A DNA stretch of 64,000 nt, taken from NCBI GenBank assembly GCA_011390565.1, contig JAABSC010000001.1:620001-684000 (forward strand). Direction: 5' to 3'. A program made the position numbers and the translations under genes. The DNA is from Thioalkalivibrio paradoxus (GTDB taxonomy: Bacteria; Pseudomonadota; Gammaproteobacteria; Ectothiorhodospirales; Ectothiorhodospiraceae). Positions 28,222-40,987 of the stretch are shown in pieces; positions within the stretch are counted from its first letter, which is position 1; the number at the start of each line of letters is the position of its first letter. Under the pieces are notes generated by a model. It searched no databases, was not told the DNA's origin, and saw nothing but the letters and a program-made list of their open reading frames with translations.

Positions 28222-31148
28222 GTGTGCTTGCCGAGGGGTAAAGTCAGGATGAACAGGGCGCCGCCCTCCGGGGCATTCGCCGCCATTAGGCTACCACCAT
28301 GGTCCTGCACGATGCTGTAGGCGACCGGCAGACCCAGTCCGGTTCCCTGTCCCGCCGGCTTGGTGGTGAAGAAAGGTTCGAACAGGCGGTCGACCAGCGT
28401 GCCCTCGATGCCCGGCCCCTGATCCAGCACGTCGATCTGGACGCGGGTCCCGATCCGGCGCCCGTGAATCCGGATTCGGGCATCGGCGGGCGAGGCCTGC
28501 TCGGCGTTGGTCAGCAGGTTGATGAAGACCTGCAGGAGTTTCGAGCGCGCCCCCTGGACGGAGAGTTCCTCGAGCCCATCGACTTCATAGCGGATGTCCT
28601 TGCGCCCGGCCAGCCGGGTCAGTCGGATGGCCTCCGCGACCAGTTCCTGCAGATCCACCGGTTCGAAACGGCTCCGGTGCGGCGTATCCGAGTGCGCGAA
28701 AGCGATCAGGGACTGCACGATGGAATTGATGCGCCGTGTCTGCGCGATGATGTCATCGGCGATCTCGCGGATTTCCCCGGGGTCGTCCTCCAGCGGGAGC
28801 GTCTGGGCCAGCGAGGCGATGCCGGTCAGTGGGTTCCCGATCTCGTGGGCCACCCCGGCGGCGAACCGACCGATCGAGGCCAGTCGGTCCCCGTGCGCGA
28901 CCTCGCTTTCGAGCTGCACGCGCGCGGTGACGTCCTCGATCAGGATCACATGGCCTTCGCGGTGTCCGGCGGCGACTTCCAGCGAGGATTTATGCAGATT
29001 GAGACGCCGCGGACCGTGCCGGGTCTCCAGGTTCAGCTTGTAGATCTGCCGGTCATTGCTTTCCAGAAAAGCCTGCAGCAACCCACCCCAGGGGCGTTCC
29101 AGGCGCTCGAGCGGATGTCCCACGGTCTGCTCGGTTGGAATGCCGGTCATCCGTGTCAGCGCCTGATTCCAGCCCGTGACTTCCCCGCCCTCGGTGACGC
29201 TGCACACGCCGAGCGGCAGCTCGTGCAGGATCTGCCGGTGAAAGCGGCGAAGTGCATCCAGCTCGGCAGCCAGCCCGGTCAGCGGCAACCGTGCATCCTC
29301 GAGCTGCTGTTCGATCTGGCGCAGACCCTCGCCCAGGCTGGAGCGCCCGGCGGCATCCAGGCGCAGGTGCTGGTCGACGATCATGCGCGCCAGTACCGGG
29401 CCCAGCAGGCCCGAGAGATTGCGTTCGATGCGTTCGCGCAGGCGGCGGAGGTCGCGTCGCGAACGCGTGTGCCGCGGCAGGCCGAGGTCGTCCAGGGCGC
29501 GCTGGATCTCGTGTCGCGCCGGCATGGTCCCGAGTGTGGCGGCGAGTTCCGCCTCCATCTCGCTGACATCGCGGGCCAGCGGCAGATCGATGGTCGTGAA
29601 GAAGGGTTCGCGGGGACAGCAGGCCCGGCCGGCCTCGATTTCCTGTTGATTGGGGCGCGACAGCAGCGATCCCAGCACGAACAGCAGTGCATTGGCCCCG
29701 AGCGTGAGCGTGACCGCGAAGGTCCAGACGTCGATGCTCTCGGCACCGAGCATCGGCTGTAGCTGGGGCGCGTCGGGCCAGATCCCGGCGTTGGCCAGCA
29801 GGGGCACGACCAACGTGAAGAACCAGCCGGTGATGCCGGCCCCGAGGCCAAGAAGAAAGCCCACCCGTGTGGCTCGCGGCCACAGCATCAGCGCGATCAG
29901 GCCGGGCAAAAACTGGGCGACGGCAGCAAAGGAGATCAGGCCCAGCTGTGCCAGGCCCTCGACGACCTGGAGCAGGCCATAGAAGCCGTAGCCGAGCGCG
30001 ATGATCAGCACGATCCAGAATCGGCGGCCCCAGAGCAGGTTGCGGTAGAGGTTGGCCGGGAGCCCCTGGTGCTCGCGCAGCCGGGCGGGCAGGGTCAGGT
30101 AGTTCATGCCCATGTTGGCCAGCGCCAGGGTGGTCACGATCATCATTGCGCTGGCGGCCGACAACCCCCCGATGAACACCAGCAGGGCGAGGCTGGGCGA
30201 TTCCAGCCAGGCCGCCAGACCCAGCGCATAGTAGTTCGGGTTTTCCGTGAGTCCCGCCGCCTGCCCGGCCCAGTACAGCACCGGCATGGGCAGGTTGAGG
30301 AGCAGCAGGAACAGTGGAAAGCCCCAGGCGGCGCGGGTCAGACTCTTGGCGTCGATATTCTCGGTGAACAGCATGTGGAACTGGCGGGGCAGCAGGAATG
30401 CGGCGGCGAAGGCCAGCACCATCAGGCTGAACCAGCCCCCTTCCAGGACCGGGGAATAGAGAGCCTCGACCGCTTCGGGATGCGCCTGCAGCCAATCGTC
30501 CAGACCCGAAAATCCGCCGAAGACGGCAAACAGGGCGATGCCGGCGATGGTCGTCAAAGCGAGCAGTTTCACCACCGACTCGAAAGCGATGGCGACGACC
30601 AGTCCGGAATGTTTTTCGCGCGGTGAGATGTGGCGGGCCCCGAAGAGAATTGCGAACAGGGCAATGGTGGCGCTGAACGTGAGCGCCAGCAGGTGGGGCG
30701 GCGTTTCCGCGGTCAGTACCGCCGCGGATTCGGCGACAGCCTTGATCTGCAGCGCGATGTAAGGCAACACGCCGGCCAGCATGAACAGTGCGACCAGGGG
30801 GCCGGTCAGGCGGCTCCGGTACCGGAAAGCGAACAGGTCGGCCAGCGAGGTCAGCTGGTGTTCGCGCGTGATCTGCAGGATCGGCCGCAGCAGCCAGGGC
30901 GTGGCGGCGAAGGCCAGCGTCACGCCGAGATAGATCGTCAGGTACAGGTAGCCATGGTCCTCGAGGAAGCCGAGGTTGCCGTAAAAGGTCCAGGAGGTGG
31001 CGTAGACGCCGAGCGACAGCGTGTAGACCCAGGCGTGCCCTGCGAGGCGGCCGAACGCACGGGTACGTTCGGCCACGAAGGCGATGCCGAACAGCAGCGC
31101 AAGGTAGACCACCCCGACCGCGTACAGGAGGCCCAGGCTAAGGGTCAC
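28218..31148 (-). CDS. cbrA: CbrA-like sodium:solute symporter/histidine kinase hybrid
   Basis: A 976-residue membrane kinase. Residues about 1-500 form an SSS-type 13-helix transporter domain, followed by a linker with coiled-coil character (SEMEAELAATL, LRRLRERIERNLSG), a PAS-like region near 620-720, a HisKA domain with His768 (GVAHEIGNPLTG), and an HATPase ending GQGTGLGLPVAYSI. GTG 31148 was chosen as start because it gives the conserved TLSLGLLYAVG helix and overlaps the stop region of a small membrane ORF. CbrA in Pseudomonas both transports and signals. Related hybrids (CrbS, MxtR) control acs but pair with LuxR-type regulators, whereas this one pairs with an NtrC-type protein. Confidence 0.87.
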   Translation of the reverse strand: MTLSLGLLYAVGVVYLALLFGIAFVAERTRAFGRLAGHAWVYTLSLGVYATSWTFYGNLGFLEDHGYLYLTIYLGVTLAFAATPWLLRPILQITREHQLTSLADLFAFRYRSRLTGPLVALFMLAGVLPYIALQIKAVAESAAVLTAETPPHLLALTFSATIALFAILFGARHISPREKHSGLVVAIAFESVVKLLALTTIAGIALFAVFGGFSGLDDWLQAHPEAVEALYSPVLEGGWFSLMVLAFAAAFLLPRQFHMLFTENIDAKSLTRAAWGFPLFLLLLNLPMPVLYWAGQAAGLTENPNYYALGLAAWLESPSLALLVFIGGLSAASAMMIVTTLALANMGMNYLTLPARLREHQGLPANLYRNLLWGRRFWIVLIIALGYGFYGLLQVVEGLAQLGLISFAAVAQFLPGLIALMLWPRATRVGFLLGLGAGITGWFFTLVVPLLANAGIWPDAPQLQPMLGAESIDVWTFAVTLTLGANALLFVLGSLLSRPNQQEIEAGRACCPREPFFTTIDLPLARDVSEMEAELAATLGTMPARHEIQRALDDLGLPRHTRSRRDLRRLRERIERNLSGLLGPVLARMIVDQHLRLDAAGRSSLGEGLRQIEQQLEDARLPLTGLAAELDALRRFHRQILHELPLGVCSVTEGGEVTGWNQALTRMTGIPTEQTVGHPLERLERPWGGLLQAFLESNDRQIYKLNLETRHGPRRLNLHKSSLEVAAGHREGHVILIEDVTARVQLESEVAHGDRLASIGRFAAGVAHEIGNPLTGIASLAQTLPLEDDPGEIREIADDIIAQTRRINSIVQSLIAFAHSDTPHRSRFEPVDLQELVAEAIRLTRLAGRKDIRYEVDGLEELSVQGARSKLLQVFINLLTNAEQASPADARIRIHGRRIGTRVQIDVLDQGPGIEGTLVDRLFEPFFTTKPAGQGTGLGLPVAYSIVQDHGGSLMAANAPEGGALFILTLPLGKHT

Positions 31149-31305
31149 GTCGTCCCGCCGTATTGGCCGCGATGATGCCGATGAACACGCCCCAGGCGAC
31201 AAAGGGCCACCACCACGCGGGCGTGACCATCGCCACCCAGAGCGGGAGGGGGGACAGGAAAAGCAGGATCCCGAGCAACAGGACCAGCACGCCTCCCGGG
31301 TTCAC
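31138..31305 (-). CDS. small CbrX-like membrane protein
   Basis: A 55-codon ORF starting at GTG 31305 and ending at TAG 31138, overlapping the cbrA-like GTG by 11 bases. The product has two hydrophobic helices (GGVLVLLLGILLFLSPLPLW and WWWPFVAWGVFIGIIAAN) and a short basic tail. Pseudomonas has a small coupled ORF, cbrX, at the same place, so this is a positional analogue. The frame is open upstream back to the gluQ stop without an ATG, so a rarer start such as ATT at 31326 cannot be excluded. A 16-codon leader ORF in another frame overlaps the GTG. Confidence 0.68.
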   Translation of the reverse strand: MNPGGVLVLLLGILLFLSPLPLWVAMVTPAWWWPFVAWGVFIGIIAANTAGRRDP

Positions 31306-31352
31306 GAATCGGACCCGGTCGCGAATGGGCTCTGAGTGGGGTTGTCGATCAT
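31302..31352 (-). CDS. possible 16-codon leader ORF
   Basis: ATG 31352 is preceded by TGGAAG at workable spacing and encodes MIDNPTQSPFATGSDS. Its TGA overlaps the GTG start of the small membrane ORF (GTGA), so translation could be coupled from it through the membrane ORF to the kinase. Support is positional only. Confidence 0.4.
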   Translation of the reverse strand: MIDNPTQSPFATGSDS

Positions 31353-31383
31353 TTTGGCGCTTCCAGTCGTCGAGTCCCTGACT

Positions 31384-32304
31384 TTAGCCTTCCGGCGCAA
31401 GGGTTGCCGCCGGGATGGGCTCGACGGGAAGCTGTCGCGGGCTCCAGTGCCGTTGAGCGTGGTCCAGCAACGCGTCGACCGCGCGGGATCCGCGGGGCGC
31501 ATCGTGTGTGTCGATTCCGGGTATCCCGATCGCCCGCAGTATGCAGATCAGTGTCCCGGTGGCCCCGCGCGGGTCGACCGCGGAGGCACCCGAGGACTTC
31601 GCCAGTTTCCTTCCGCGTCCAGCCACCACCACCGGGTGGTGAAGGTAGCGTGGCGGCGTGCGGGCCAACGCCTGGTAAAGCTGCATCTGGCGGGGTACCG
31701 AGCCGAGCAGGTCGCTGCCGCGTACCACGTGGGTCACGCCCGCATCGACGTCGTCGACCACGGTCGCGAGTTGATAGGCAAACACGTGATCGGCGCGGCG
31801 GATCACGAAATCGCCCCCCAGCAGGTGCAGGTCGAAACCGACGGGACCGAGGGCCCGGTCCTCGATCACCCAATGGCGTTGGACCATGCGCAGCCGCCAG
31901 GCGCGTCCCCTGCGTCCGACGGAGAGCCCCTCGCGGCAGGTGCCTGGATAGATGGGGCCCTCCAAGCCGGGCAGCGCGGAAGCCAGCACGTCCTTGCGCG
32001 AACAGGCGCAGGGAAATGCCCGTCCCGCCGACCGAAGCTGGGCGAGCGCTGCGTGGTAGGCCTCGTCGCGGGTGCTCTGCCAGACCACGGGCCCGTCCCA
32101 ATGCAGGCCATGGGCATCCAGGGTGCGCAGGATGGCGTCGGCGGATCCGGGCACCGTCCTGGGGCGATCGACATCATCGATACGCAGGAGCCAGCGGCCC
32201 TGATGGTGCCGGGCATCCAGCCAGGAGATCACCGCCGCGGTGAGCGACCCCAGGTGCAGCGGTCCCGAGGGGGTGGGGGCGAAGCGGCCGATGTAGGCGC
32301 TCAA
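31384..32304 (-). CDS. gluQ: glutamyl-Q tRNA(Asp) synthetase
   Basis: A 306-residue truncated glutamyl-tRNA synthetase-like enzyme lacking the anticodon-binding domain. It has the class I HIGH-like motif GRFAPTPSGPLHLGSL at the N-terminus, a zinc-site CACSR near 105, and a KMSKS-like KLAKSSG near 240. GluQ-RS attaches glutamate to queuosine in the anticodon of tRNA(Asp). The start is TTG 32304, 18 bases after the dksA stop, with a G-rich stretch upstream. The dksA-gluQ pair is conserved in gammaproteobacteria. Confidence 0.93.
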   Translation of the reverse strand: MSAYIGRFAPTPSGPLHLGSLTAAVISWLDARHHQGRWLLRIDDVDRPRTVPGSADAILRTLDAHGLHWDGPVVWQSTRDEAYHAALAQLRSAGRAFPCACSRKDVLASALPGLEGPIYPGTCREGLSVGRRGRAWRLRMVQRHWVIEDRALGPVGFDLHLLGGDFVIRRADHVFAYQLATVVDDVDAGVTHVVRGSDLLGSVPRQMQLYQALARTPPRYLHHPVVVAGRGRKLAKSSGASAVDPRGATGTLICILRAIGIPGIDTHDAPRGSRAVDALLDHAQRHWSPRQLPVEPIPAATLAPEG

Positions 32305-32322
32305 GGCGTGGCCCCGGCCCCC

Positions 32323-32775
32323 TTACGCCATCTGCTTTTCCTTGATCTCGGCCAGCGTCTTGCAATCGATGCACAGCGTTGCGGTCGGACGCGCCTCGAG
32401 CCGGCGAATCCCGATTTCGACACCGCAGGCCTCACAGTAGCCGTAATTCCCCAGTTCGATGTTGCGCAGGGACTCGTCGATCTTCTTGCACAGCTTCCGC
32501 TCCCGGTCGCGTGCGCGCAGTTCGAGCCCGAACTCTTCTTCCTGCGTCGCGCGGTCCGCGGGATCCGCGAAATTGGCGGCGTCCTGCTTCATGTGGCCGA
32601 CGGTGCGGTTCACTTCCTCCATGAGTTCCTGTTTCCACGCCAGAAGCAGCTCGCGGAAGTGTGCCAGCTGGGCCTTGCTCATGTATTCTTCGCCCGCTTC
32701 CGGTTCGTAGGCAGCAATGCCGCCCGTCACCATGTGCGTGGAGGAGGGCTTGGAGGTTTTCGGGTTCGCGGCCAT
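32323..32775 (-). CDS. dksA: RNA polymerase-binding transcription factor DksA
   Basis: A 150-residue protein with the coiled-coil tip region (DPADRATQEEEFGLELRARDRE) and the C-terminal four-Cys zinc finger (CEACGVEIGIRRLEA, CIDC). DksA binds the RNA polymerase secondary channel and acts with ppGpp. I chose ATG 32775 (MAANPKTSKPSSTH), which has GGAG upstream; the open frame extends further, but the extra residues are not typical of the family. It is divergent from the HAD gene. Confidence 0.95.
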   Translation of the reverse strand: MAANPKTSKPSSTHMVTGGIAAYEPEAGEEYMSKAQLAHFRELLLAWKQELMEEVNRTVGHMKQDAANFADPADRATQEEEFGLELRARDRERKLCKKIDESLRNIELGNYGYCEACGVEIGIRRLEARPTATLCIDCKTLAEIKEKQMA

Positions 32776-32924
32776 TTTTCGCGGGTCTCCGGCGTGGAAA
32801 TGGGCGCCTTTAGTATCAGAGTCGGCCCCCCCAGGCAAGCGTTGCCTGATCGCTTCCTGCTTTTTCTCGGGTCGTTTGTGTCTCAAAAGCCGGGTGTATC
32901 GGTCCACATTTCTGGAAAAGCTGC

Positions 32925-33701
32925 ATGGCGCGACTGGCTGCCTTGATCTTCGATGTCGACGGAACGCTCGCGGATACGGAGCGCGACGGGCACCGGGTGG
33001 CGTTCAACCGGGCGTTCGCCGAAGCCGGCCTCGACTGGCGTTGGAGTGCCGACCGCTATGGGCAGCTGCTGCGCGTGACCGGGGGCAAGGAGCGGATCCG
33101 GTTGTACCTCTCGGAGGACTGGCCCGAACGATTGGTGGAGCCGGATATCGAGAACCGGATCAAGGCGTTGCACGCAGCCAAGACGCGGCACTACGTCGCG
33201 ATGCTCGCGGAGGGCGCGATTCCGCTTCGACCCGGAGTACGGCGCCTCCTGCAGGAGGCGCGCCGCGCGGGTGTGCGCCTTGCGATCGCGACCACGACCA
33301 CACCCGAGAACGTGACCGCACTGCTGCGGGCGAACCTCGGTGAGGCGGGCCCGGACTGGTTCGAGGTGATCGCGGCCGGGGACGTGGTACCCGCAAAGAA
33401 GCCCGCACCGGATATTTTCGATTTGGCATTGCGTGAACTCGGCCTGCCGCCGGCCGCCTGCCTCGCTCTGGAAGACTCCGACAACGGTGTTCGCTCGGCG
33501 CGTGCCGCCGGATTAGCCGTCGTGGTCACCACGAACGCCTACACCGTTGATCAGGACTTCTCCGGGGCATCGGTAGTGTTGGACGGCTTCGGAGAGCCGG
33601 AGGCTCCCGCCCGGGTGTCCGTGGGTCCGGTGCCGTCCGAGGGTTACGTTTCCCTGAGCGACCTTCAGGCCTGGCATCGCGCGGCGGTTTCCGAATCCTG
33701 A
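32925..33701 (+). CDS. CbbY-like HAD-IA hydrolase
   Basis: A 258-residue phosphatase. Motif I is IFDVDGTLADTE at the N-terminus, motif II a Thr run (AIATTTTPENV), motif III KKPAPDIF and motif IV LEDSDNGVRSA. The cap domain lies between motifs I and II. CbbY-type proteins remove phosphate from sugar phosphates such as xylulose-1,5-bisphosphate in carbon-fixing bacteria. No RuBisCO genes are in the window, so the CbbY role is by similarity only. It is divergent from dksA and convergent with xseA, 29 bases apart. Confidence 0.85.
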   Translation: MARLAALIFDVDGTLADTERDGHRVAFNRAFAEAGLDWRWSADRYGQLLRVTGGKERIRLYLSEDWPERLVEPDIENRIKALHAAKTRHYVAMLAEGAIPLRPGVRRLLQEARRAGVRLAIATTTTPENVTALLRANLGEAGPDWFEVIAAGDVVPAKKPAPDIFDLALRELGLPPAACLALEDSDNGVRSARAAGLAVVVTTNAYTVDQDFSGASVVLDGFGEPEAPARVSVGPVPSEGYVSLSDLQAWHRAAVSES

Positions 33702-33730
33702 TTCCGGTTCCGGAGGGTTCGCGATTCGGG

Positions 33731-36803
<3,073 letters not shown>

Positions 36804-36812
36804 CGCGTTTCT

Positions 36813-36920
36813 CCCCTCTCCCGCCTGCGGGAGAGGGGCCGGGGGTGAGGGTGAGAGTACCGTGGGCGGGCTGCGCACTTCCCCCTCCCCAACCCTCCCC
36901 CGCGAGCGGGGGAGGGAGGT
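36813..36920. repeat. paired GC-rich hairpins between guaB and guaA
   Basis: A 12-bp stem at 36813-36824/36827-36838 (CCCCTCTCCCGC) and an 11-bp stem at 36893-36903/36906-36916 (CCCTCCCCCGC) flank GGGTGAGGG- and TCCCCAACCC-type stretches in opposite orientation. This looks like a head-to-head pair of dispersed REP-like elements seen in many proteobacteria. The two hairpins could also attenuate or terminate guaB transcription. Confidence 0.75.
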
Positions 36921-36972
36921 TTTCCCTCGCCTTGATCGCCGGGGCGCCGAATGACCGCCATTGGATGACGAA

Positions 36973-38550
36973 ATGACCCAGGACCTGCACGCGCACCGAA
37001 TTCTGGTGCTGGATTTCGGATCCCAGTACACGCAGCTGATCGCACGCCGGGTCCGCGAGGCCGGGGTGTACTCCGAGATTCACCCCTGGGACATGAGCCC
37101 CGAGGCCCTTCGCGAGTTCGCGCCCAGCGGCATCATCCTCTCCGGCGGCCCGGAATCCGTGCATATGGACGCGCCCCCGGTCGCGCACCCGCTGGTGTTC
37201 GAACTCGGCGTTCCGGTGCTGGGCATCTGCTACGGCATGCAGACGATGGCCGCGCAGCTGGGTGGCAAGGTCGAACCCTCGAGCCACCGCGAGTTCGGGT
37301 ACGCCCAGGTCCGCGCCCGTGGCCACACCCGCCTGTTGACCGACATCGAGGATCACACCACGCCCGAGGGCTACGGCCTGCTGGATGTCTGGATGTCGCA
37401 TGGGGACCGGGTGACCGAACTCCCCCCCGGGTTCAAGCTGATGTGTTCAACCGAATCAGCCCCGATGGCCGGCATGGCCGACGAGGCGCGCGGATTCTAC
37501 GGTCTGCAATTCCATCCCGAGGTCACGCATACCCGCCAGGGCAAGCGCATTCTCGGGCGTTTCATTCACGAGATCTGCGGCTGCGAGAATCTGTGGACTC
37601 CGGGCAACATCATCGACGACATGGCCGCGCGGGTGCGCGAGCAGGTGGGGTCCGATCACGTGATCCTGGGGCTGTCCGGCGGCGTCGATTCCTCGGTGGT
37701 CGGTGCACTTCTGCACAAGGCGATCGGGGATCAGCTGACCTGCGTGTTCGTCGATACCGGCCTGCTGCGCCTGCACGAAGGCGACCAGGTGATGGCGACC
37801 TTCGCCCGGCACATGGGGGTGAAGGTGATCCGGGTCGACGCCGAGCAGCGTTTCCTCGAGGCGCTGGCCGGCGTCACGGACCCGGAAAAGAAACGCAAGG
37901 TCATCGGCGGTCTGTTCATCGACGTCTTCGATGAGGAGGCCGGCAGGATCTCCAACGCGCGCTGGCTCGCGCAGGGCACGATCTATCCGGACGTGATCGA
38001 GTCCGCGGGTTCGAAGACCGGAAAGGCGCACGTGATCAAGTCGCACCACAACGTCGGCGGATTGCCCGAGCACATGAAGATGGGTCTGGTCGAACCGCTG
38101 CGGGAGCTGTTCAAGGACGAGGTGCGCAAGATCGGCGTCGAGCTGGGTCTGCCTTCGGAAATGGTCTACCGCCACCCGTTCCCCGGACCGGGACTCGGCG
38201 TGCGCATCCTCGGCGAAGTGAAGAAGGCGTACGCCGACCTGCTGCGGCGTGCGGACGACATTTTCATCGAGGAACTCCGTCGCGCGGATCTCTACGACCA
38301 GGTTTCCCAGGCCTTTGCGGTGTTCCTGCCGGTGCGTTCCGTGGGGGTGATGGGCGACGGGCGCCGCTACGACTACGTGGTCGCGCTGCGCGCGGTCGAG
38401 ACCATCGATTTCATGACGGCCCGCTGGGCGCATCTGCCCTACGAGTTTCTCGATCTCGTCTCCCGGCGCATCATCAACGAAATCGACGGGATCTCCCGCG
38501 TGACGTACGACATCTCCGGAAAGCCTCCCGCCACCATCGAGTGGGAGTAG
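36973..38550 (+). CDS. guaA: GMP synthase (glutamine-hydrolysing)
   Basis: A 525-residue bifunctional enzyme. The N-terminal class I glutaminase has [20 protein letters not shown], the nucleophile Cys in LGICYGMQ, and His/Glu in FHPEVTHT. The ATP pyrophosphatase domain has LSGGVDSSV near 228, and the C-terminal dimerisation domain ends IEWE. It converts XMP to GMP. ATG 36973 gives the standard 525-residue length; the TTG at 36961 is less likely. It follows guaB after the hairpin pair. Confidence 0.97.
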   Translation: MTQDLHAHRILVLDFGSQYTQLIARRVREAGVYSEIHPWDMSPEALREFAPSGIILSGGPESVHMDAPPVAHPLVFELGVPVLGICYGMQTMAAQLGGKVEPSSHREFGYAQVRARGHTRLLTDIEDHTTPEGYGLLDVWMSHGDRVTELPPGFKLMCSTESAPMAGMADEARGFYGLQFHPEVTHTRQGKRILGRFIHEICGCENLWTPGNIIDDMAARVREQVGSDHVILGLSGGVDSSVVGALLHKAIGDQLTCVFVDTGLLRLHEGDQVMATFARHMGVKVIRVDAEQRFLEALAGVTDPEKKRKVIGGLFIDVFDEEAGRISNARWLAQGTIYPDVIESAGSKTGKAHVIKSHHNVGGLPEHMKMGLVEPLRELFKDEVRKIGVELGLPSEMVYRHPFPGPGLGVRILGEVKKAYADLLRRADDIFIEELRRADLYDQVSQAFAVFLPVRSVGVMGDGRRYDYVVALRAVETIDFMTARWAHLPYEFLDLVSRRIINEIDGISRVTYDISGKPPATIEWE

Positions 38551-38593
38551 GCACCGCGACTGCGGTCGACGGTGGCGAACAGGGCCCGTCTGC

Positions 38594-39202
38594 ATGTTTG
38601 AGAAACAGGCCAGGAAGATCCGCAGGGCGTTCAACAAGCGACCCGGGGTTCTGTTCGAGGGCAGTGACCGCTGTTTCAAGGAGATCGTTTCCCACGTTCG
38701 CGTCTACGCCGAATACGGCATGGGCAAGTCCACGGTCTGGGTGCTGCAGCACACCGATGCGAAGGTCCTCGCGGTGGAGGGCGATCTGAAGTGGATCGAG
38801 AAAGTCCGTGACGAGGCGGGTGCGCCCGATCGACTGGACTGCACGCATGTCGATCTTGGCCGGCTGCTGAAGTACGGCCGTCCCGCCGATTACAGCCGCC
38901 GTGCGAATTTCGTCGAGTACACCGATGCGATCTGGCGCAAGGAAGACAGGCCGGAAGCGGTACTGATCGACGGGCGGTTCCGCGTCTGCTGCTTCCTCAC
39001 CTCGCTGAAACACGCCGAGGCCGGGACGTACATCGTGTTCGACGACTACACCGACCGCCCGCAATACGACATCGTCGAGACGTTTCTTGCGCCACGGGAA
39101 ATTTGCGGGCGGCAGGCGGTGTTCCAGGTTCCTGCAAGAGAGGCACTGGACCTGCCGAGGATCTCCGATTACATCGATCGTTTCCGCTACGTAATGGACT
39201 GA
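38594..39202 (+). CDS. putative SAM-dependent methyltransferase-like protein
   Basis: A 202-residue protein I only recognise in outline. An EYGMGKSTVWVL segment near residue 40, followed by an acidic strand end (KVLAVEGDLKWIEKV), resembles the SAM-binding motif I-II of class I methyltransferases, and AVLIDGRFRVCCFL and TYIVFDDYTDR could be later strands. No transmembrane segment or signal is seen. It begins 43 bases after guaA in the same direction but without obvious functional link. Substrate and activity are unknown. Confidence 0.55.
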   Translation: MFEKQARKIRRAFNKRPGVLFEGSDRCFKEIVSHVRVYAEYGMGKSTVWVLQHTDAKVLAVEGDLKWIEKVRDEAGAPDRLDCTHVDLGRLLKYGRPADYSRRANFVEYTDAIWRKEDRPEAVLIDGRFRVCCFLTSLKHAEAGTYIVFDDYTDRPQYDIVETFLAPREICGRQAVFQVPAREALDLPRISDYIDRFRYVMD

Positions 39203-39270
39203 GCGGCGGCTGTCCCCGAATCCGGGACTGTCGTAGGATCGGGCCAATGCAACGTCCGCACGGGGGCAAC

Positions 39271-40878
39271 ATGTATCTCAGCATCGTGGGTCTGCTCGTG
39301 GGCGCGGTCTTTTTCGCCTTTTCCCTGACGCCGTCGCTGCTGCCGCGGCCGTTCGTGGTGCAGGGGGTGATCTCCGGGCTGTCGTTCGCGGCGGGATACG
39401 GGCTGGGCGTCGCTGGCCTATGGGTCTGGAGATACCTGGAGCTGCCGGAGGTGCGGGCACGGGCGGCGCGTATCCTGCAGGTCGTTGTCGCGGTGCTCTG
39501 CGCGGTGATCGTGGTGAGCTTTCTGTGGCAGGCCGCAAGCTGGCAGAACGCCCTTCGCGAACTGATGGACATGGAGGGAACCGCCGCGGTTCGGCCCCAC
39601 TTTGTGGGCCTGATCGCCGCGCTGGTGTTTATCCTGGTGTTGGCCGTCGCCCGGTTGTTCCGGTGGGTTTTCCGCTCGTTTTCGACCCGGCTGAACCGCT
39701 ACGTATCGCCACGGGTGTCGCAGATCGTCGGAAGCGTGTTGGCGGTGTTCCTGTTCTGGTCGGTCATCGATGGGGTGCTGTTCAGTTCCGTGCTGAGGGT
39801 CGCGGACCGATCCTTCCAGCAGCTGGACGCGCTGATCGAAGACGACCTGCCGCGTCCGGAACATCCGGCCCAGACCGGCAGTGCGCAATCGTACATCGAC
39901 TGGGAAGATCTGGGTCGCCAGGGTCGCAACTTCGTTTCCGGCGGGCCGAGCGCCGAAGAACTGAGCGTGTTCTTCGACACGCCGGTACCGACGCCCGTCC
40001 GTGTCTATGTCGGCCTGAATTCAGCGGAAAGCCCCGAGGAGCGGGCCCGGATGGCGCTGGAGGAGCTGAAACGTGCTGGAGGCTTCGAACGTTCCATCCT
40101 GCTCCTGGTGACCCCCACCGGGACCGGCTGGGTCGATCCCGCTTCGCAGGCGACCGTGGAATACCTGCACCGGGGCGACATTGCCACGGTCGCCGCGCAG
40201 TACTCCTATCTGAACAGCCCGCTGGCGCTGTTGACCGAGGCTGCCTACGGCGCGGAAATGGCCCGGGCCCTGTTCAGCGAGGTCTATGGATACTGGTCCT
40301 CGCTACCGCGCGACGCCCGGCCCAAGCTGTATCTGCGTGGACTCAGCCTGGGTTCGCTGAATTCCGACCTGTCCTTCGATTTCTTCGACATCATCGACGA
40401 TCCCTTCGACGGCGCGCTATGGAGCGGTCCTCCGTTCCGGAGCGAAACCTGGCGCCGGGTGACCGCGCAGCGGGATCCCGGATCCCCGGCATGGCTGCCA
40501 CGGTTCAAGGACGGCGCGGTGGTTCGCTTCATGAACCAGGAGCAGGGTCTGGAACACGGGGACGCCGAATGGGGATCCTTCCGCATCGCGTTTCTGCAGT
40601 ACGCCAGCGATCCGATCACGTTTTTCAGTCCGGGTTCCGCCTGGCACGAGCCGGACTGGATGCGCGAACCGCGCGGACCGGACGTCTCGCCTGATCTGCG
40701 CTGGTTTCCTGTCGTGACCATGCTGCAGTTGGCTGCTGACATGATGGTCGGCACGGCGCCCGTGGGTTTCGGCCATGAATATGCGGCCGTCCACTACATC
40801 GATGCGTGGCATGCGCTCACCGAGCCCCCGGGCTGGACGGAACCGGAACTGGAACGACTGCGCGCCCTGTTCGAGTGA
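39271..40878 (+). CDS. alpha/beta-hydrolase family membrane protein
   Basis: A 535-residue protein matching the Abhydrolase_9 type: four or five transmembrane helices in the first 170 residues (MYLSIVGLLVGAVFFAFSL, FVVQGVISGLSFAAGYGLG, ILQVVVAVLCAVIVVSFLW) and a C-terminal hydrolase domain. The likely nucleophile is Ser in LRGLSLGSLNSDL. I chose ATG 39271, preceded by GGGGG; an ATG eight codons upstream (39247) is possible. The catalytic domain probably faces the periplasm or lumen. The substrate is unknown. Confidence 0.75.
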   Translation: MYLSIVGLLVGAVFFAFSLTPSLLPRPFVVQGVISGLSFAAGYGLGVAGLWVWRYLELPEVRARAARILQVVVAVLCAVIVVSFLWQAASWQNALRELMDMEGTAAVRPHFVGLIAALVFILVLAVARLFRWVFRSFSTRLNRYVSPRVSQIVGSVLAVFLFWSVIDGVLFSSVLRVADRSFQQLDALIEDDLPRPEHPAQTGSAQSYIDWEDLGRQGRNFVSGGPSAEELSVFFDTPVPTPVRVYVGLNSAESPEERARMALEELKRAGGFERSILLLVTPTGTGWVDPASQATVEYLHRGDIATVAAQYSYLNSPLALLTEAAYGAEMARALFSEVYGYWSSLPRDARPKLYLRGLSLGSLNSDLSFDFFDIIDDPFDGALWSGPPFRSETWRRVTAQRDPGSPAWLPRFKDGAVVRFMNQEQGLEHGDAEWGSFRIAFLQYASDPITFFSPGSAWHEPDWMREPRGPDVSPDLRWFPVVTMLQLAADMMVGTAPVGFGHEYAAVHYIDAWHALTEPPGWTEPELERLRALFE

Positions 40879-40987
40879 ACGCACCGTCCAGGGTCCATGA
40901 TCACGGCCGCATGCGGTGTGCGGCATTGCCCCGGTTTTGCTTCTGCCCTACGCTCAGGGAAAGGATCCGGGCAGGCAGCGAGCGTTC

